Of a DNA stretch of 64,000 nucleotides, positions 52,335-61,910 are shown one piece after another. The notes under the pieces are model-generated. The model saw only the letters and a program-made list of their open reading frames with translations. It did no database searches and was not told the DNA's origin. Origin of the DNA: Ferranicluibacter rubi. GTDB taxonomy: Bacteria > Pseudomonadota > Alphaproteobacteria > Rhizobiales > Rhizobiaceae. Location of the stretch: assembly GCF_011603255.1 (NCBI RefSeq), contig NZ_JAANCM010000016.1, forward strand, positions 18,632 to 82,631, read 5' to 3'. Position 1 is the first letter of the stretch. Each line of letters begins with the position of its first letter. A program made the position numbers and the translations under genes.

Positions 52335-52631
52335 ATGCCGAAGAAGAAATCGAAACAGAAATGGTCGCAGGATGTCACTGACAACAGCGACGCGATGGAT
52401 CTGAAAGGCGGCGTCTTCAAGCAGCGCAGCGCCAAGAAGATCGCAGACTCGTTAAAGGCCTCTGCCGAACATAGCGAACGCCGCAAGGCCAGCCCTTTGC
52501 AGTCCGCCATGTCGATGCTGACTTTCTATATCAATCGTGCTGGCAAGCAGCTGTCGAAATCGAGATTATCGAAGCTCTATCGCGCCAAGGACGAGCTGCG
52601 CAAGGATTTTGGGAAGGAGCCGAAACGCTGA
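52335..52631 (+). CDS. DUF3175 protein
   Basis: A 98-residue basic protein with the DUF3175 pattern (KWSQDVTDNSDAMDLKGGVF, SAMSMLTFYINRAGKQLSKS). GGAGG lies nine bases before the ATG. Follows the hydrophilic stress gene by 50 bases and is probably co-transcribed. Function unknown. Confidence 0.85.
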   Translation: MPKKKSKQKWSQDVTDNSDAMDLKGGVFKQRSAKKIADSLKASAEHSERRKASPLQSAMSMLTFYINRAGKQLSKSRLSKLYRAKDELRKDFGKEPKR

Positions 52632-52747
52632 TCATCCGAGTGGCATCTCCAACACCGGTTAGCCGTCAAGCGATGCGCCGACAGATCAAGGGCGCATAAC
52701 CGGGCAGTGCGTTTCAAAATTGCTCCCGAGCTTGGAAGAAACCGATC

Positions 52748-53275
52748 TTGCAAGCTGTACGTATCCATCGATTCGGTGGTCCGGAAGTTATTTCGATCGA
52801 GGAAATTGTTCGGCCAACGGCCACCGTCGACGAAGTTCTCATCAAGGTCTTTGCCGCAAGCGACAATCCAGTCGACGAGAGGATGCGCGAGGGCAAGTAT
52901 CCGGTCGCTACCGAAAAGTACCTTCATGTGCTCGGCCTTGATGTCAGGGGCGAGATCGCGGCCATCGGGTCTGATGTTGCCGGCTTCCCGATTGGCGCCG
53001 ACGTCTTTGCGTTCCTGTCACCACAACAGGTTGGCTACGAGGAATTCATCCTTGCGCGGGCTGATGAGGTGGCTGCAAACCCGCGGCCACTCGATGCGGT
53101 CGTCGCCGCCGCTGCCATACCCTTGGCCGGCATCACCGCTTGGCAAGGACTGTTCGATCATGGTGGGCTTCAATCTGGCCAGCGTGTCCTCATTCAGAGT
53201 GGTGCGGGCGGCGTCGGCCATTTCGCCATTCAGTTCGCCAAAGCGAGGGGCGCATGGATCGCAACGACCAAGTGA
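52748..53275 (+). pseudogene. Quinone-oxidoreductase-type dehydrogenase, N-terminal half
   Basis: The first 173 or so residues of a zinc-independent medium-chain reductase: MQAVRIHRFGGPEVISIEEI, then AGITAWQGLFDHGGLQSGQR and the NADP site GAGGVGHFAIQFAKARG. After GAWIATT the sequence switches abruptly to a vapC-like gene at about 53268 and the frame stops. About 140 C-terminal residues are missing. The start is TTG. Confidence 0.8.
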
Positions 53276-53568
53276 TCCTGGTAGACACCTCAATCCGGAT
53301 AGATCACTTTCGATACGGAGACGCAGAGCTAAAAAAATCATCAATGATGACAGGTTGCTCTGCCACCCTTTCGTTGTCGGCGAACTGGCGCTTGGTAGCC
53401 TGCGAGATCGGGTTGCAGTTCTTGCTTTCCTGGCAGCTCAACGCGAAGCATTGATCGCGACCCATGCAGAGGTAATGACGATAATTGATCGCAATCCGAT
53501 ATTCAGCATGGGATCGGTTCCACGGACGCCCACTTGTTGACTTCGACACTGCTGGAAAAGCGGTCTAG
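53268..53568 (+). repeat. vapC-containing direct repeat, copy 1
   Basis: About 300 bases nearly identical to 63576-63877. Differences include three single-base indels. Copy 1 is joined to the broken oxidoreductase gene. Confidence 0.85.
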
Positions 53569-53677
53569 TTTGTGGACAAGAAATAAGCGCCTGGCGGCCG
53601 CAGCACAAAAAGTCGGTGCGGCGCTTCATCCAGATGCGCAAGCCTCTCATCTAGAACAGCAATGCGGGACCGCTTAG
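53272..53677 (+). pseudogene. VapC-type PIN-domain toxin, two frameshifts
   Basis: Starts GTG as VILVDTSIRIDHFRYGDAEL. One base is missing in the A-run near 53331, after which the protein continues in another frame (IINDDRLLCHPFVVGELALG, VLAFLAAQREALIATHAEVM). A second base is missing near 53513, and the frame ends with LWTRNKRLAAAAQKVGAALH. With both indels repaired the protein is about 135 residues, the normal VapC length, with Asp-5-type and Glu active-site residues. No vapB precedes it here. Confidence 0.8.
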
Positions 53678-53727
53678 CAATATGAAGCGCTTGATGAGAT
53701 ACGAACCAGCGGCCCACAGTTTAAGAC

Positions 53728-54147
53728 TTAGGCGACCCAAGGATTGATCACCTTCAATCCGGCGGCCTCAAATGGGCTTGTATCTCGCGTTGCGACTACG
53801 AGATGATTCTCAGCGGCTGTAGCAGCAATATATCCATCAGCCTTGCCGATCGCCTTACCGGATACTCGGCCGCCGGCCATCAACTGCGCGTAGAATTGCG
53901 AGGTTCCTATGTTAAAGGGCAGAATGCGCCCGTCAAAGTGCGGAAGAACTTCCCCCTCAAGGCGATCATGAAGAATGGTCTGACGTTTCCCTGAAGGCAG
54001 GGAGGCAATCCCGAAACGAAGTTCAGCAATTGAAATCGCGGAAATGAACAGCGTCTCGACGGTTTGTGCATCCAACCAAACCAGCACAGCAGTATCAGGA
54101 GCCGGTTTCCATGGCTCAGATATTACATTGGTGTCTAGCAAGATCAT
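53728..54147 (-). CDS. PIN-domain toxin (VapC/FitB type)
   Basis: A 139-residue PIN nuclease. Conserved acidic residues are seen in MILLDTNVISEPWKP, ISIAELRFGIA, GKADGYIAATAAEN and VATRDTSPFE. It overlaps its antitoxin gene by four bases. Intact, unlike the other two PIN genes in the window. Expected to cleave RNA when freed from its partner. Confidence 0.9.
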   Translation of the reverse strand: MILLDTNVISEPWKPAPDTAVLVWLDAQTVETLFISAISIAELRFGIASLPSGKRQTILHDRLEGEVLPHFDGRILPFNIGTSQFYAQLMAGGRVSGKAIGKADGYIAATAAENHLVVATRDTSPFEAAGLKVINPWVA

Positions 54148-54398
54148 TCGAAAGTCACCGGTTCAGCTGGCGTCATGTCGCGCTGTTGTTGCAGCGCTTC
54201 GACGTCACTGTTTGACAGTTCGGCGTCACGGCCGATGGCCGCGAGCAATGACCCGAGTTTCACGCGTTCAGATGGACGGACAGCCGCTTCAAGAATGTCC
54301 CGAATTTCAGCTTCGGTACTACGGCCATGGTGAGCTGCTCTTGCGCGTAACGCCCGATGCGTTTCATCAGATATGTTTCGAATGGTGACCGCCGCCAT
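54144..54398 (-). CDS. FitA/VapB-type antitoxin
   Basis: An 84-residue ribbon-helix-helix protein (MAAVTIRNISDETHRALRAR, then HGRSTEAEIRDILEAAV), the FitA/StbC pattern. The C-terminal tail should bind the adjacent PIN toxin and the N-terminus the operon promoter. ATG 54398 is chosen over an upstream TTG. Confidence 0.9.
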   Translation of the reverse strand: MAAVTIRNISDETHRALRARAAHHGRSTEAEIRDILEAAVRPSERVKLGSLLAAIGRDAELSNSDVEALQQQRDMTPAEPVTFE

Positions 54399-54417
54399 TA
54401 ACACAATCCTGTATTAC

Positions 54418-54678
54418 CCTTTATTGTGATATCAACGTAATCGAAACGATAGCGTTTTTCAAGTCGTGCTACGAGGACGGACCGGGCCTGGGTAACCGCG
54501 TTCCACGCCTTAAGCCATATCGAATGATCGACTACCTGAGTCAGCTGGGGCTTCCAAAGGGCCAGATCTCCGCTATCCAGCTGTGTGCGCCAACTCACTT
54601 TCAGCTCGACTGACTTTTCGTCCGGTATGGCATGGGGCCTTGGTTGAGACGGTCTGGTAGCCGGACGATGTGTGACAT
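54418..54678 (-). pseudogene. Possible coding remnant between the TA pair and LysR
   Basis: The minus strand reads a plausible protein tail (SGDLALWKPQLTQVVDHSIW, RLEKRYRFDYVDITIKGNTG) with no start of its own; the frame enters from within the LysR gene. It may be the end of a gene whose front was replaced by the LysR/SDR insertion. Family not recognised. Confidence 0.3.
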
Positions 54679-55572
54679 TTAGCCGGCCTGTTTCAGCACG
54701 TCGATGAACGCCCGCAAACCCGGGGGCACATGCCGGTGGCCAGGGTAATAGAGGCAGAGCCCGGGCATCCACGGACACCAGTCTTCCAACACCACCACCA
54801 GCTTACCCGCGGCGATGTAAGGCTGCGCTACCCGGTCGGCGACATAGGCAATGCCCATGCCGCCCACGGCTGCCTCCGCCATCAGCCCGACATGGTCGAG
54901 CGTCAGCGCGCCTGCGACGTCGACCACCATCTGCTGGCCGAACCGCTCGAATTCCCAACGAAACAGCTTTCCGCTCGGGAAGCGGAAGCGGATGCAGGCG
55001 TGCGCCTTCAAATCGTCTGGGGCTTTTGGAGCCAGACGCCGTGCAAGGTAATCGGGTGAAGCCACGGTTAGAAACCGGCTGTCGCCGCCGAAGTGCACGG
55101 CGATCATGTCCTGCGGCACCGCCTCACCCAGCCGGATGCCGGCATCAAACCCGTCGGCGACGATATCGATCAACTTACCGTCGGTGACCAGATCCAGCCC
55201 CACGTCCGGATAACGCGCCAGAAATGTCGGAACCACGGCTTCCAGCAGCAGGCTGGCGGCAATCTCGCTGCTGTTGATCCGCAGTATGCCACTCGGCCGG
55301 TCGCGAAACAGTGACACTTCCGCGAGCGCGCCATCGAGATCGCGCAACAGCGGCAGCAGCCGCGCTAGCAGTCGATCGCCGATCTCGGTCGGCGCGACGC
55401 TGCGCGTCGTCCGGTTAAGCAACCGCACACCAAAATTTTCCTCCAGGACCCTCATCATATGACTGAGCGTCGAAGGCGACAGTCCGAGTTCATCAGCTGC
55501 TTTGCGAAAACTGCGGTGGCGCAGGATAGCGGCAAAGGCCGAGAGTTCAGTGAGCGTCGGAGTGCTATTCAT
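54679..55572 (-). CDS. LysR-family regulator of the SDR gene
   Basis: A 297-residue LysR protein with a winged helix at 1-65 (FRKAADELGLSPSTLSHMMR) and an effector domain of the subgroup that often controls a divergent oxidoreductase gene (NRTTRSVAPTEIGDRLLARL). It is divergent from the SDR gene by about 115 bases, so it probably regulates it. Confidence 0.92.
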   Translation of the reverse strand: MNSTPTLTELSAFAAILRHRSFRKAADELGLSPSTLSHMMRVLEENFGVRLLNRTTRSVAPTEIGDRLLARLLPLLRDLDGALAEVSLFRDRPSGILRINSSEIAASLLLEAVVPTFLARYPDVGLDLVTDGKLIDIVADGFDAGIRLGEAVPQDMIAVHFGGDSRFLTVASPDYLARRLAPKAPDDLKAHACIRFRFPSGKLFRWEFERFGQQMVVDVAGALTLDHVGLMAEAAVGGMGIAYVADRVAQPYIAAGKLVVVLEDWCPWMPGLCLYYPGHRHVPPGLRAFIDVLKQAG

Positions 55573-55686
55573 GGTCTTTCTTCACCAGCTTATGCAACAT
55601 TGTTTGGATAGTAACATCAATCAAACAGAATATCTTGCCTGTCATCCGCCGCAATTCTGCGGGCTCCTTAAAAAGGATTTTTAACC

Positions 55687-56517
55687 GTGACAAAGACTTG
55701 GTTGATTACTGGCACCTCCTCCGGCCTCGGCCGCATCATGACCGAAAAACTGCTGGCCCGCGGCGATCGGGTTGTAGCTACGCTGCGCAAGCACGCCGCA
55801 CTCGACGACCTTAAGGCAGAATACGGCGACGCCCTTTCGATCGCCACCCTCGACGTCACCGACACACCTGCCATTCACCGGGTGGTGACTGACGCTTTCA
55901 ACATCTCTGGCCGGATCGACACCGTCGTCAGCAATGCTGGCTATGGGCTGTTCGGCGCGGCCGAAGAGGCGAGCAGCGACCAAATCCGCACTCAGATCGA
56001 CACCAACCTGATTGGCTCGATCGAGCTGATCCGCGCTGCCCTACCGCATCTGCGCGCCCAGGGCGGCGGCCGCATCCTACAGGTCTCATCCGAAGGCGGA
56101 CAGATCGCCTATCCGAATTTCAGCCTCTATCATGCCACCAAATGGGGCATCGAGGGCTTTGTGGAATCCGTATCGCAAGAAGTAGCCCCGTTCGGCATCG
56201 CGTTCACGTTGGTCGAGCCAGGTCCGGCCCAGACCGAATTCGGCGGCGGCCTGGTGGCGCCTGTGCCGATGGCCGTCTATGACAATACACCGGCCGGCGA
56301 CGTGCGCCGTGCATTTGCCGGCGGCGCCTTCGAGATCAAGGGAGATCCGATCAAAATGGTCGATGCAATCATCGCCTCGGCCGACCAGGCAGCCGCCCCC
56401 AAACGCCTGACGCTCGGCGCTGGCGCCTATGCCTCGATCCGCAAGGCCCTGACCGAACGTTTGGCCGAACTCGAAATGCAGGAAGACATCGCCATCTCCG
56501 CCGACAGCGACGCATAA
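55687..56517 (+). CDS. Short-chain dehydrogenase
   Basis: A 276-residue classical SDR: TGTSSGLGRI at 8-17, SNAGYGLFG near 82 and catalytic YHATKWGIEGF near 147. The start is GTG with AAGGA upstream. Divergent from its LysR gene, a very common regulator-oxidoreductase pair. Substrate unknown. Confidence 0.92.
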   Translation: MTKTWLITGTSSGLGRIMTEKLLARGDRVVATLRKHAALDDLKAEYGDALSIATLDVTDTPAIHRVVTDAFNISGRIDTVVSNAGYGLFGAAEEASSDQIRTQIDTNLIGSIELIRAALPHLRAQGGGRILQVSSEGGQIAYPNFSLYHATKWGIEGFVESVSQEVAPFGIAFTLVEPGPAQTEFGGGLVAPVPMAVYDNTPAGDVRRAFAGGAFEIKGDPIKMVDAIIASADQAAAPKRLTLGAGAYASIRKALTERLAELEMQEDIAISADSDA

Positions 56518-56543
56518 TCATTATCGCTCGACACGACACCAAT

Positions 56544-56568
56544 GCCGGGCAGCTGAAAACTGCCTGGC
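56544..56568 (+). terminator. Hairpin after the SDR gene
   Basis: GCCGGGCAG (56544-56552) and CTGCCTGGC (56560-56568) form a 9-bp stem with one G-U pair and a 7-base loop, 27 bases after the SDR stop. No T-run. Confidence 0.45.
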
Positions 56569-56867
56569 GCAAGACTCTTCGGACGACTTTACTTGCTCAA
56601 CGGCTTCAAGGGAGGCCACGCCGTCTCTGCTTCCGACGCCTTGAACCAAATCGAACCGACGGACGCCGGCATTAAAGCTCGTAACCTGAACCGCGTTCGA
56701 GGTTCGTTCGTTGCATACGCGAGCCAGCTAGGACATCGATCGCATTGTGAGTTTTTGACATTCCAGTCGAGCACCGTAAGCAAAGTTCGGTTATAGCCTT
56801 CGCCGCGATTGCTGACGCATATCGCCTTCGCAGCAACGGCGGTGCCAGCACAAGACGAAATCGACTG
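56569..56867. other. Gene-free stretch
   Basis: About 300 bases between the SDR and the zinc-ribbon gene. No convincing frame, repeat or RNA. A 21-base stretch near 56636 resembles one near 63266, which I treat as chance. Confidence 0.35.
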
Positions 56868-57119
56868 ATGGCACTATTTGGGAAATCGCTCGAGCATCTC
56901 CTTGAGACGTTGCCTGGCATGTTGGGTAAGCTGACCTCCGTCGTGACGATGATTGTTGGCATCTCCCTCTTTGTCCGGTTGTCGCAGACGATCGTGCGGC
57001 CTCGTAAGGTGAATTTCCAATGCCATCAATGTGGTCGACAGCGCCACGACATAGACGCGGTTCACTGCAAGGCCTGCGGTATCCTTCTCAACATTCCGAA
57101 CAACAACGACTGCTCATGA
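56868..57119 (+). CDS. Small membrane protein with zinc ribbon
   Basis: An 83-residue protein with one membrane helix (LTSVVTMIVGISLFVRL, about 22-40) followed by a CxxC-x14-CxxC zinc ribbon (FQCHQCGRQRHDIDAVHCKA, about 50-70). Its stop overlaps the next start (ATGA). The family is not named to my knowledge; such proteins often act as small membrane-associated accessory factors. Confidence 0.7.
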   Translation: MALFGKSLEHLLETLPGMLGKLTSVVTMIVGISLFVRLSQTIVRPRKVNFQCHQCGRQRHDIDAVHCKACGILLNIPNNNDCS

Positions 57120-57238
57120 AGAAGCCTTTTCGCTCCGATTTCAAGCGCACCTGGCAGAGGATCGCAATCGTCGTAATTGCGGCTCTGGGCGTTGCCCAAC
57201 TTCTGCTAATTCTAGTCATATACCTCATATACCGATAA
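57116..57238 (+). CDS. 40-residue single-helix membrane peptide
   Basis: MKKPFRSDFKRTWQRIAIVV, then IAALGVAQLLLILVIYLIYR: a basic N-terminus and one strong membrane helix reaching the end. It starts within the stop of the zinc-ribbon gene (ATGA at 57116-57119), so the two are coupled and probably work together. Confidence 0.6.
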   Translation: MKKPFRSDFKRTWQRIAIVVIAALGVAQLLLILVIYLIYR

Positions 57239-57395
57239 CGCGGACGTGCGCGGTGTGACCTTCAGCGCACCCGTTTTTACTGGAATTCCAGGTCGCGAGG
57301 CTCTAGATTGACTACGGCGTGTGCTGCGTGCGCTCCGGGACATCCCGAAATCGACGGAGACTTCGATCAACCTTCCAAACAGGGAGCGCGAACCC

Positions 57396-58586
57396 ATGTC
57401 TCTATTGTTGACTGGCCGCATTCAATCCACTCTTCGCCACTTTCTTCACAATGAAGCCGCTGGCGGCATCATTCTGATGATGGTTGCCGCACTTGCGATC
57501 GCGACTGCGAATTCGCCGCTGGCGGAAACCTATTTTCAAATCCTGCACGTCTATATCGGCCCGTTGAGCCTTCAGCACTGGATCAACGACGCCCTGATGG
57601 CGATCTTCTTTCTGCTTGTCGGCCTCGAGATCAAGCGCGAGATGCTCGACGGCCAGCTCTCGACATGGAGCCGGCGCATACTTCCGGGTGCCGCGGCTGC
57701 CGGCGGAATGATCGTTCCGGCGCTGATCTACGTTTATTTCAACTGGGATGACCCCTCGACACTGCGCGGTTGGGCAATTCCGACGGCGACCGATATCGCC
57801 TTCGCGCTCGGCGTGATCTCGCTCTTTGGACGGCGCGTACCGACGTCCCTGAAGATCTTTCTTGCAGCCCTTGCCATCATTGATGACCTCGGAGCCGTGA
57901 TCGTCATCGCATTGTTCTACACGGCAGGCCTAAACCTTCTGGCCCTCGCCGCGGCCGCGTTGGTCGTTGGTCTGCTGGTGTGGCTCAATCGGACAGGGGT
58001 AAAATCGCTCGGTCCGTATCTGGCTCTCGGCGCTGTCCTGTGGGTGCTGGTGTTTGCCTCCGGCGTACATGCGACACTTGCAGGTGTCATCCTTGCCCTG
58101 ACCATCCCGCTGAAACTCACACCGGGAACGCCTGAAGCCCACCATTCGGAGTCACCGCTGCACAGGCTTGAGCACGCGCTGCACAAACCGGTCGCCTTCG
58201 CCATCGTTCCGATATTCGGCTTTGCGAATGCAGGCGTATCCTTCACCGGTGTCACCACCGCTGTCTTTGCCGAGCCCCTGACCATGGGTGTGGCAACCGG
58301 CCTCGTGCTCGGCAAGCTGATCGGAGTGCTCGGAACGGTCGCTGTGCTCGTCAAGCTCGACATCGCCGATCTGCCGGCACAGGCAAGCTGGGGTCAGATG
58401 ACCGGTGTGGCTCTTCTGTGTGGAATCGGCTTCACCATGTCCCTGTTCATCGGACTGCTTGCCTTCAACGATCCGACGGTGCAGGATCACTTGAAGATCG
58501 GCATCCTCATGGGCTCGTTCACCGCGGGAACCCTTGGCGCATTGTTCCTCGGTGTCTTTGGCCGGCGCAACAAGACACCCGTCTAA
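57396..58586 (+). CDS. nhaA: Na+/H+ antiporter NhaA
   Basis: A 396-residue inner-membrane antiporter with about 12 helices. The NhaA hallmarks are present: PTATDIAFALGVISLFGRRV near 130-150 and the ion-binding Asp pair in AIIDDLGAVIVIALFY near 160. AGGGAG precedes ATG 57396. It exports sodium or lithium in exchange for protons and fits the salt and osmotic theme of this end of the window. Confidence 0.94.
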   Translation: MSLLLTGRIQSTLRHFLHNEAAGGIILMMVAALAIATANSPLAETYFQILHVYIGPLSLQHWINDALMAIFFLLVGLEIKREMLDGQLSTWSRRILPGAAAAGGMIVPALIYVYFNWDDPSTLRGWAIPTATDIAFALGVISLFGRRVPTSLKIFLAALAIIDDLGAVIVIALFYTAGLNLLALAAAALVVGLLVWLNRTGVKSLGPYLALGAVLWVLVFASGVHATLAGVILALTIPLKLTPGTPEAHHSESPLHRLEHALHKPVAFAIVPIFGFANAGVSFTGVTTAVFAEPLTMGVATGLVLGKLIGVLGTVAVLVKLDIADLPAQASWGQMTGVALLCGIGFTMSLFIGLLAFNDPTVQDHLKIGILMGSFTAGTLGALFLGVFGRRNKTPV

Positions 58587-58607
58587 CACCTGCTTCGCGG
58601 CAGAACG

Positions 58608-58638
58608 ACGAGGCGGCGCGATACCGTCGCCGCCTCGT
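58608..58638. terminator. Shared terminator of nhaA and the BCCT gene
   Basis: ACGAGGCGGCG (58608-58618) and CGCCGCCTCGT (58628-58638) form a perfect 11-bp stem with a 9-base loop between two convergent stops. Confidence 0.75.
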
Positions 58639-58645
58639 TGCAGTC

Positions 58646-60640
58646 TCAGAGATGTTCAGGAGCGTTTGTCATCAGCGCCGTCTCCGTCGAAGCCGTCAGC
58701 GCGAGATATCGCTCGAACTGGGCGAGAACGTCCGTAATGATCTGATCCTTGTTCATGCCCATGATGTCGTAGCCACGACTACCATCGGAGAACGACGTCC
58801 GGGCCTCATGTCGAAGCTCCATCTTCGACGCTTCGAATGCGGTGTAGGCGGGCAACTTCTGTGCCCCCGGCGAGACGGCATAGACGAAATCCCGCACGCG
58901 CTCGGCTGGAACGGACAGGCTGACGGTAAGGCCCTCGTTGGACTCTGCCCCATCACCGCTTCGCTGCACCTTGGCATCGCGGCCGCCGCGCTTGAGTTCT
59001 GCCGCAACAGCTGCAAGCGCCGGCTGCACCACGCCGTAAATGAAGGCGGAAACCTCCTTTGCAGTCGGTGCGTTCAATGCCAGTGCCAGCCGGCGTTGCC
59101 AGGTTATGCCCGCCGCCGGATGCGCGACCGTCGGTCCGGCGAGCGCAGATCGCTGCGCCATGTCGGCACGCATCCCTTTAAAGAGCCCGAACAGAAGCGC
59201 CATCATCACGAAGACGAACGGCAGGGCCGAGGCTATGGTGGCCGATTGCAGCGCCGTCAGTCCGCCCGTCAGCAACAGGACGATCGCCACGAATCCTTCG
59301 AGAGCGCACCAGAAGATTCGCTGCATCGTTCCCGTGTTCGTTTCGCCGCCAGCCGCGATCGTATCGATGACAAGCGAGCCCGAATCCGCCGATGTGACAA
59401 AAAAGATGGCGACGAGAGCGACAGCGAGCCCCGATGTGATGGCCGGAAACGGCAGATACTGGAAGAACTGGAAGAGCCCGACCGAGATATCGTCCGAAAT
59501 GGCCCGCCCGAGTGCGCCAGCAGCAATCCCCTGGTCGATGTCGATAGCGGTATTGCCGAAAACGGTCATCCAGAGGAACGTAAAGGTGCTGGGCACGAAA
59601 AGGACAGCAATAACGAACTCGCGCACCGTTCGGCCACGCGAGATACGGGCAATGAACATGCCGACGAAAGGCGACCACGAGATCCACCACGCCCAGTAGA
59701 ACAGCGTCCAGGAGTCGATCCACGGCGTTGGCTCGTAAGCGTAGATGTTGAAGGTCCGCAGCAGGAACGTATCGAGGTAAAGCCCGATGTTCTGCACGAA
59801 GTCCCGCATCAACTGCGCCGTTGGACCCATGACCAGCACGAACACCATGAGCGACACCGCGACGACGAGGTTCAACTCGCTGAGAATGCGCACGCCCTTG
59901 TCGAGACCGCTGACGACGGACAGCGTGGCGACGGCCGAAATAACGACGATCAGCACGGCTTGTACAACAGGAGACACCGGCAAGCCGAGCAAGAAGTTCA
60001 AGCCGGCATTGATCTGGAGGACGCCGAAGCCGAGCGACGTCGCGATCCCGAAGAGCGTGCCGCAGATAGCGAAGATATCCACCATGTGCCCGATCGGGCC
60101 GTTGATGCGCTCCTTCAAAAGCGGGTAAAGCCCCGAACGGATCGTCAGCGGCAGATTGTAGCGGTAACCGAAATAGGCGAGCGACAGTCCGACGACGGAA
60201 TAGATCGCCCAGGCATGAATGCCCCAGTGGAAGAAGGTCACACTCATCGCTTCGCGCTTTGCTGCGATCGAGAGAGGATCGGCCGTTGGCGGGGCTGCAA
60301 AATGCGTCATCGGCTCGCCGACGGCGAAGTACATGAGGCCGATGCCCATGCCTGCGGCGAAGAGCATCGCGATCCAGGAAAGATAGCGAAACTCCGGCTC
60401 GCTATCATCAGGCCCGAGCTTCAGGTCACCATACCGGCCAAAGGCGAGGATGAGGATGCCAAACAGAAAGACTCCGACCGAAAGCAGGTAGAGCCAGCCG
60501 AAGGACGAGAGGATCCAGCTCTGCAGCGCCCCGAAGATCGCCTCAGCCTGCGCTGGAACAACAGCTCCGACTGCCACGAACATCAGGATGATCGCGACGG
60601 AACCGAAGAAAACGGGCGGGTTGATCGTGAACTTGAACAT
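58646..60640 (-). CDS. BCCT-family osmolyte transporter (BetT-like)
   Basis: A 664-residue betaine/choline/carnitine transporter with 12 helices. The family signature region is [20 protein letters not shown] near 315-335, and the glycine-rich [14 protein letters not shown] lies near 97. The long hydrophilic C-terminus (about 500-664) is typical of osmotically controlled BetT proteins. It imports a quaternary amine with protons or sodium and is divergent from the BASS gene by about 145 bases. Confidence 0.92.
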   Translation of the reverse strand: MFKFTINPPVFFGSVAIILMFVAVGAVVPAQAEAIFGALQSWILSSFGWLYLLSVGVFLFGILILAFGRYGDLKLGPDDSEPEFRYLSWIAMLFAAGMGIGLMYFAVGEPMTHFAAPPTADPLSIAAKREAMSVTFFHWGIHAWAIYSVVGLSLAYFGYRYNLPLTIRSGLYPLLKERINGPIGHMVDIFAICGTLFGIATSLGFGVLQINAGLNFLLGLPVSPVVQAVLIVVISAVATLSVVSGLDKGVRILSELNLVVAVSLMVFVLVMGPTAQLMRDFVQNIGLYLDTFLLRTFNIYAYEPTPWIDSWTLFYWAWWISWSPFVGMFIARISRGRTVREFVIAVLFVPSTFTFLWMTVFGNTAIDIDQGIAAGALGRAISDDISVGLFQFFQYLPFPAITSGLAVALVAIFFVTSADSGSLVIDTIAAGGETNTGTMQRIFWCALEGFVAIVLLLTGGLTALQSATIASALPFVFVMMALLFGLFKGMRADMAQRSALAGPTVAHPAAGITWQRRLALALNAPTAKEVSAFIYGVVQPALAAVAAELKRGGRDAKVQRSGDGAESNEGLTVSLSVPAERVRDFVYAVSPGAQKLPAYTAFEASKMELRHEARTSFSDGSRGYDIMGMNKDQIITDVLAQFERYLALTASTETALMTNAPEHL

Positions 60641-60786
60641 CAGCTTCCTTCCGGGATTGTAAGCGGCTTCCTAACAAATCGTTGAACAATATGCAAAAAG
60701 GGAAAGCCTTGGATTGCAGATGACGCGCCCTTGACACGGCGAACCTGCGGCCTACACCACGCTCGAACCACATCGGGAGTGCGCAT

Positions 60787-61749
60787 ATGAACCGACTGGC
60801 ATCCTTTTCCACTTTCGTCGGCAAGACCTTTGCCGTTTGGGTTATCCTCTTTGCAGTCCTGGGTTTCTTCTTTCCAGAAACGTTCAAGCAGATCGGTCCC
60901 TGGATCGTTACGCTCCTCTCGATCATCATGTTCGGCATGGGCCTCACCCTGTCGGTCGATGATTTCCGCGAGGTCCTGCGGCGGCCGTTCGATGTGACCA
61001 TCGGCGTCGTCGGACAGTTCGCCATCATGCCGTTGCTCGCCGTTCTCCTGACCTGGATCATCCCCATGCCGCCCGAAGTCGCCGCAGGCGTCATCCTTGT
61101 CGGCTGCTGCCCCGGCGGCACATCGTCCAACGTCATGACCTTTCTCTCCAAGGGCGACGTGGCGTTGTCGGTTGCCTGCACATCGGTGACGACGCTGGCT
61201 GCCCCGCTTGTGACGCCCTTTCTTGTCTGGATGTTTGCCAGCCAGTTTCTACCAGTCGATGGCTGGGCGATGTTCCTCAGCATCGTCAAGGTCGTGCTGG
61301 TACCGCTTGCGCTCGGCGCCGTGCTGCAGAAGCTGATGCCCGGCGTGGTCAAGGCGGCCGTGCCCGCGCTGCCCCTCGTCAGCGTTATCGGCATTGTTCT
61401 TATCGTCTCCGCCGTCGTCGGCGGCTCGAAAGCGGCGATCGCACAGTCCGGCCTGATGATCTTCGCCGTCGTCGTTCTTCACAACGGCCTTGGCTATCTC
61501 CTCGGCTTCTTCGCGGCGAAAGCGGCAGGCTTGTCGCTTGCCAAGCGCAAGGCCATAGCCATCGAGGTTGGCATGCAGAATTCCGGCCTAGGCGCGGTTT
61601 TGGCCACGGCGTACTTCTCACCGCTCGCCGCCGTCCCCAGCGCCATCTTCAGTGTCTGGCACAACATCTCCGGTGCGCTCCTTGCCAACTGGTTTTCCTC
61701 CCGCGTCGAAGCGACGCGCGCTGGCGAAGAGCTTGGACGAAGGTCGTAA
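60787..61749 (+). CDS. BASS-family transporter (bile acid:sodium symporter type)
   Basis: A 320-residue, 10-helix transporter of the bacterial BASS family (PanS/YocS type): FGMGLTLSVDDFREVLRRP near 53-72 and VGCCPGGTSSNVMTFLSKGD near 108-127 carry the sodium- and substrate-site segments. Members move pantothenate precursors, organic anions or similar compounds. Substrate unknown here. Confidence 0.92.
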   Translation: MNRLASFSTFVGKTFAVWVILFAVLGFFFPETFKQIGPWIVTLLSIIMFGMGLTLSVDDFREVLRRPFDVTIGVVGQFAIMPLLAVLLTWIIPMPPEVAAGVILVGCCPGGTSSNVMTFLSKGDVALSVACTSVTTLAAPLVTPFLVWMFASQFLPVDGWAMFLSIVKVVLVPLALGAVLQKLMPGVVKAAVPALPLVSVIGIVLIVSAVVGGSKAAIAQSGLMIFAVVVLHNGLGYLLGFFAAKAAGLSLAKRKAIAIEVGMQNSGLGAVLATAYFSPLAAVPSAIFSVWHNISGALLANWFSSRVEATRAGEELGRRS

Positions 61750-61910
61750 GGCTCGCCTGCTTGCCGTCGACAACGCTCGTGAAACAGAGACATCCTTTAT
61801 CCGTAGTAAGAACGACGAACTCGGAGACTTTTTCAAATCCTGACCTACCTCTCCAGGAAGTTTGCTGACAGGAGAAACAGGATGAGCCAGCCCTTGGATG
61901 GTTTCGTGAC

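Noticed and set aside
58418..60685. Long plus-strand open frame opposite the BCCT transporter
   Set aside because: Charged, repetitive composition typical of the antisense of a membrane-protein gene. The minus-strand transporter is clearly the real gene.
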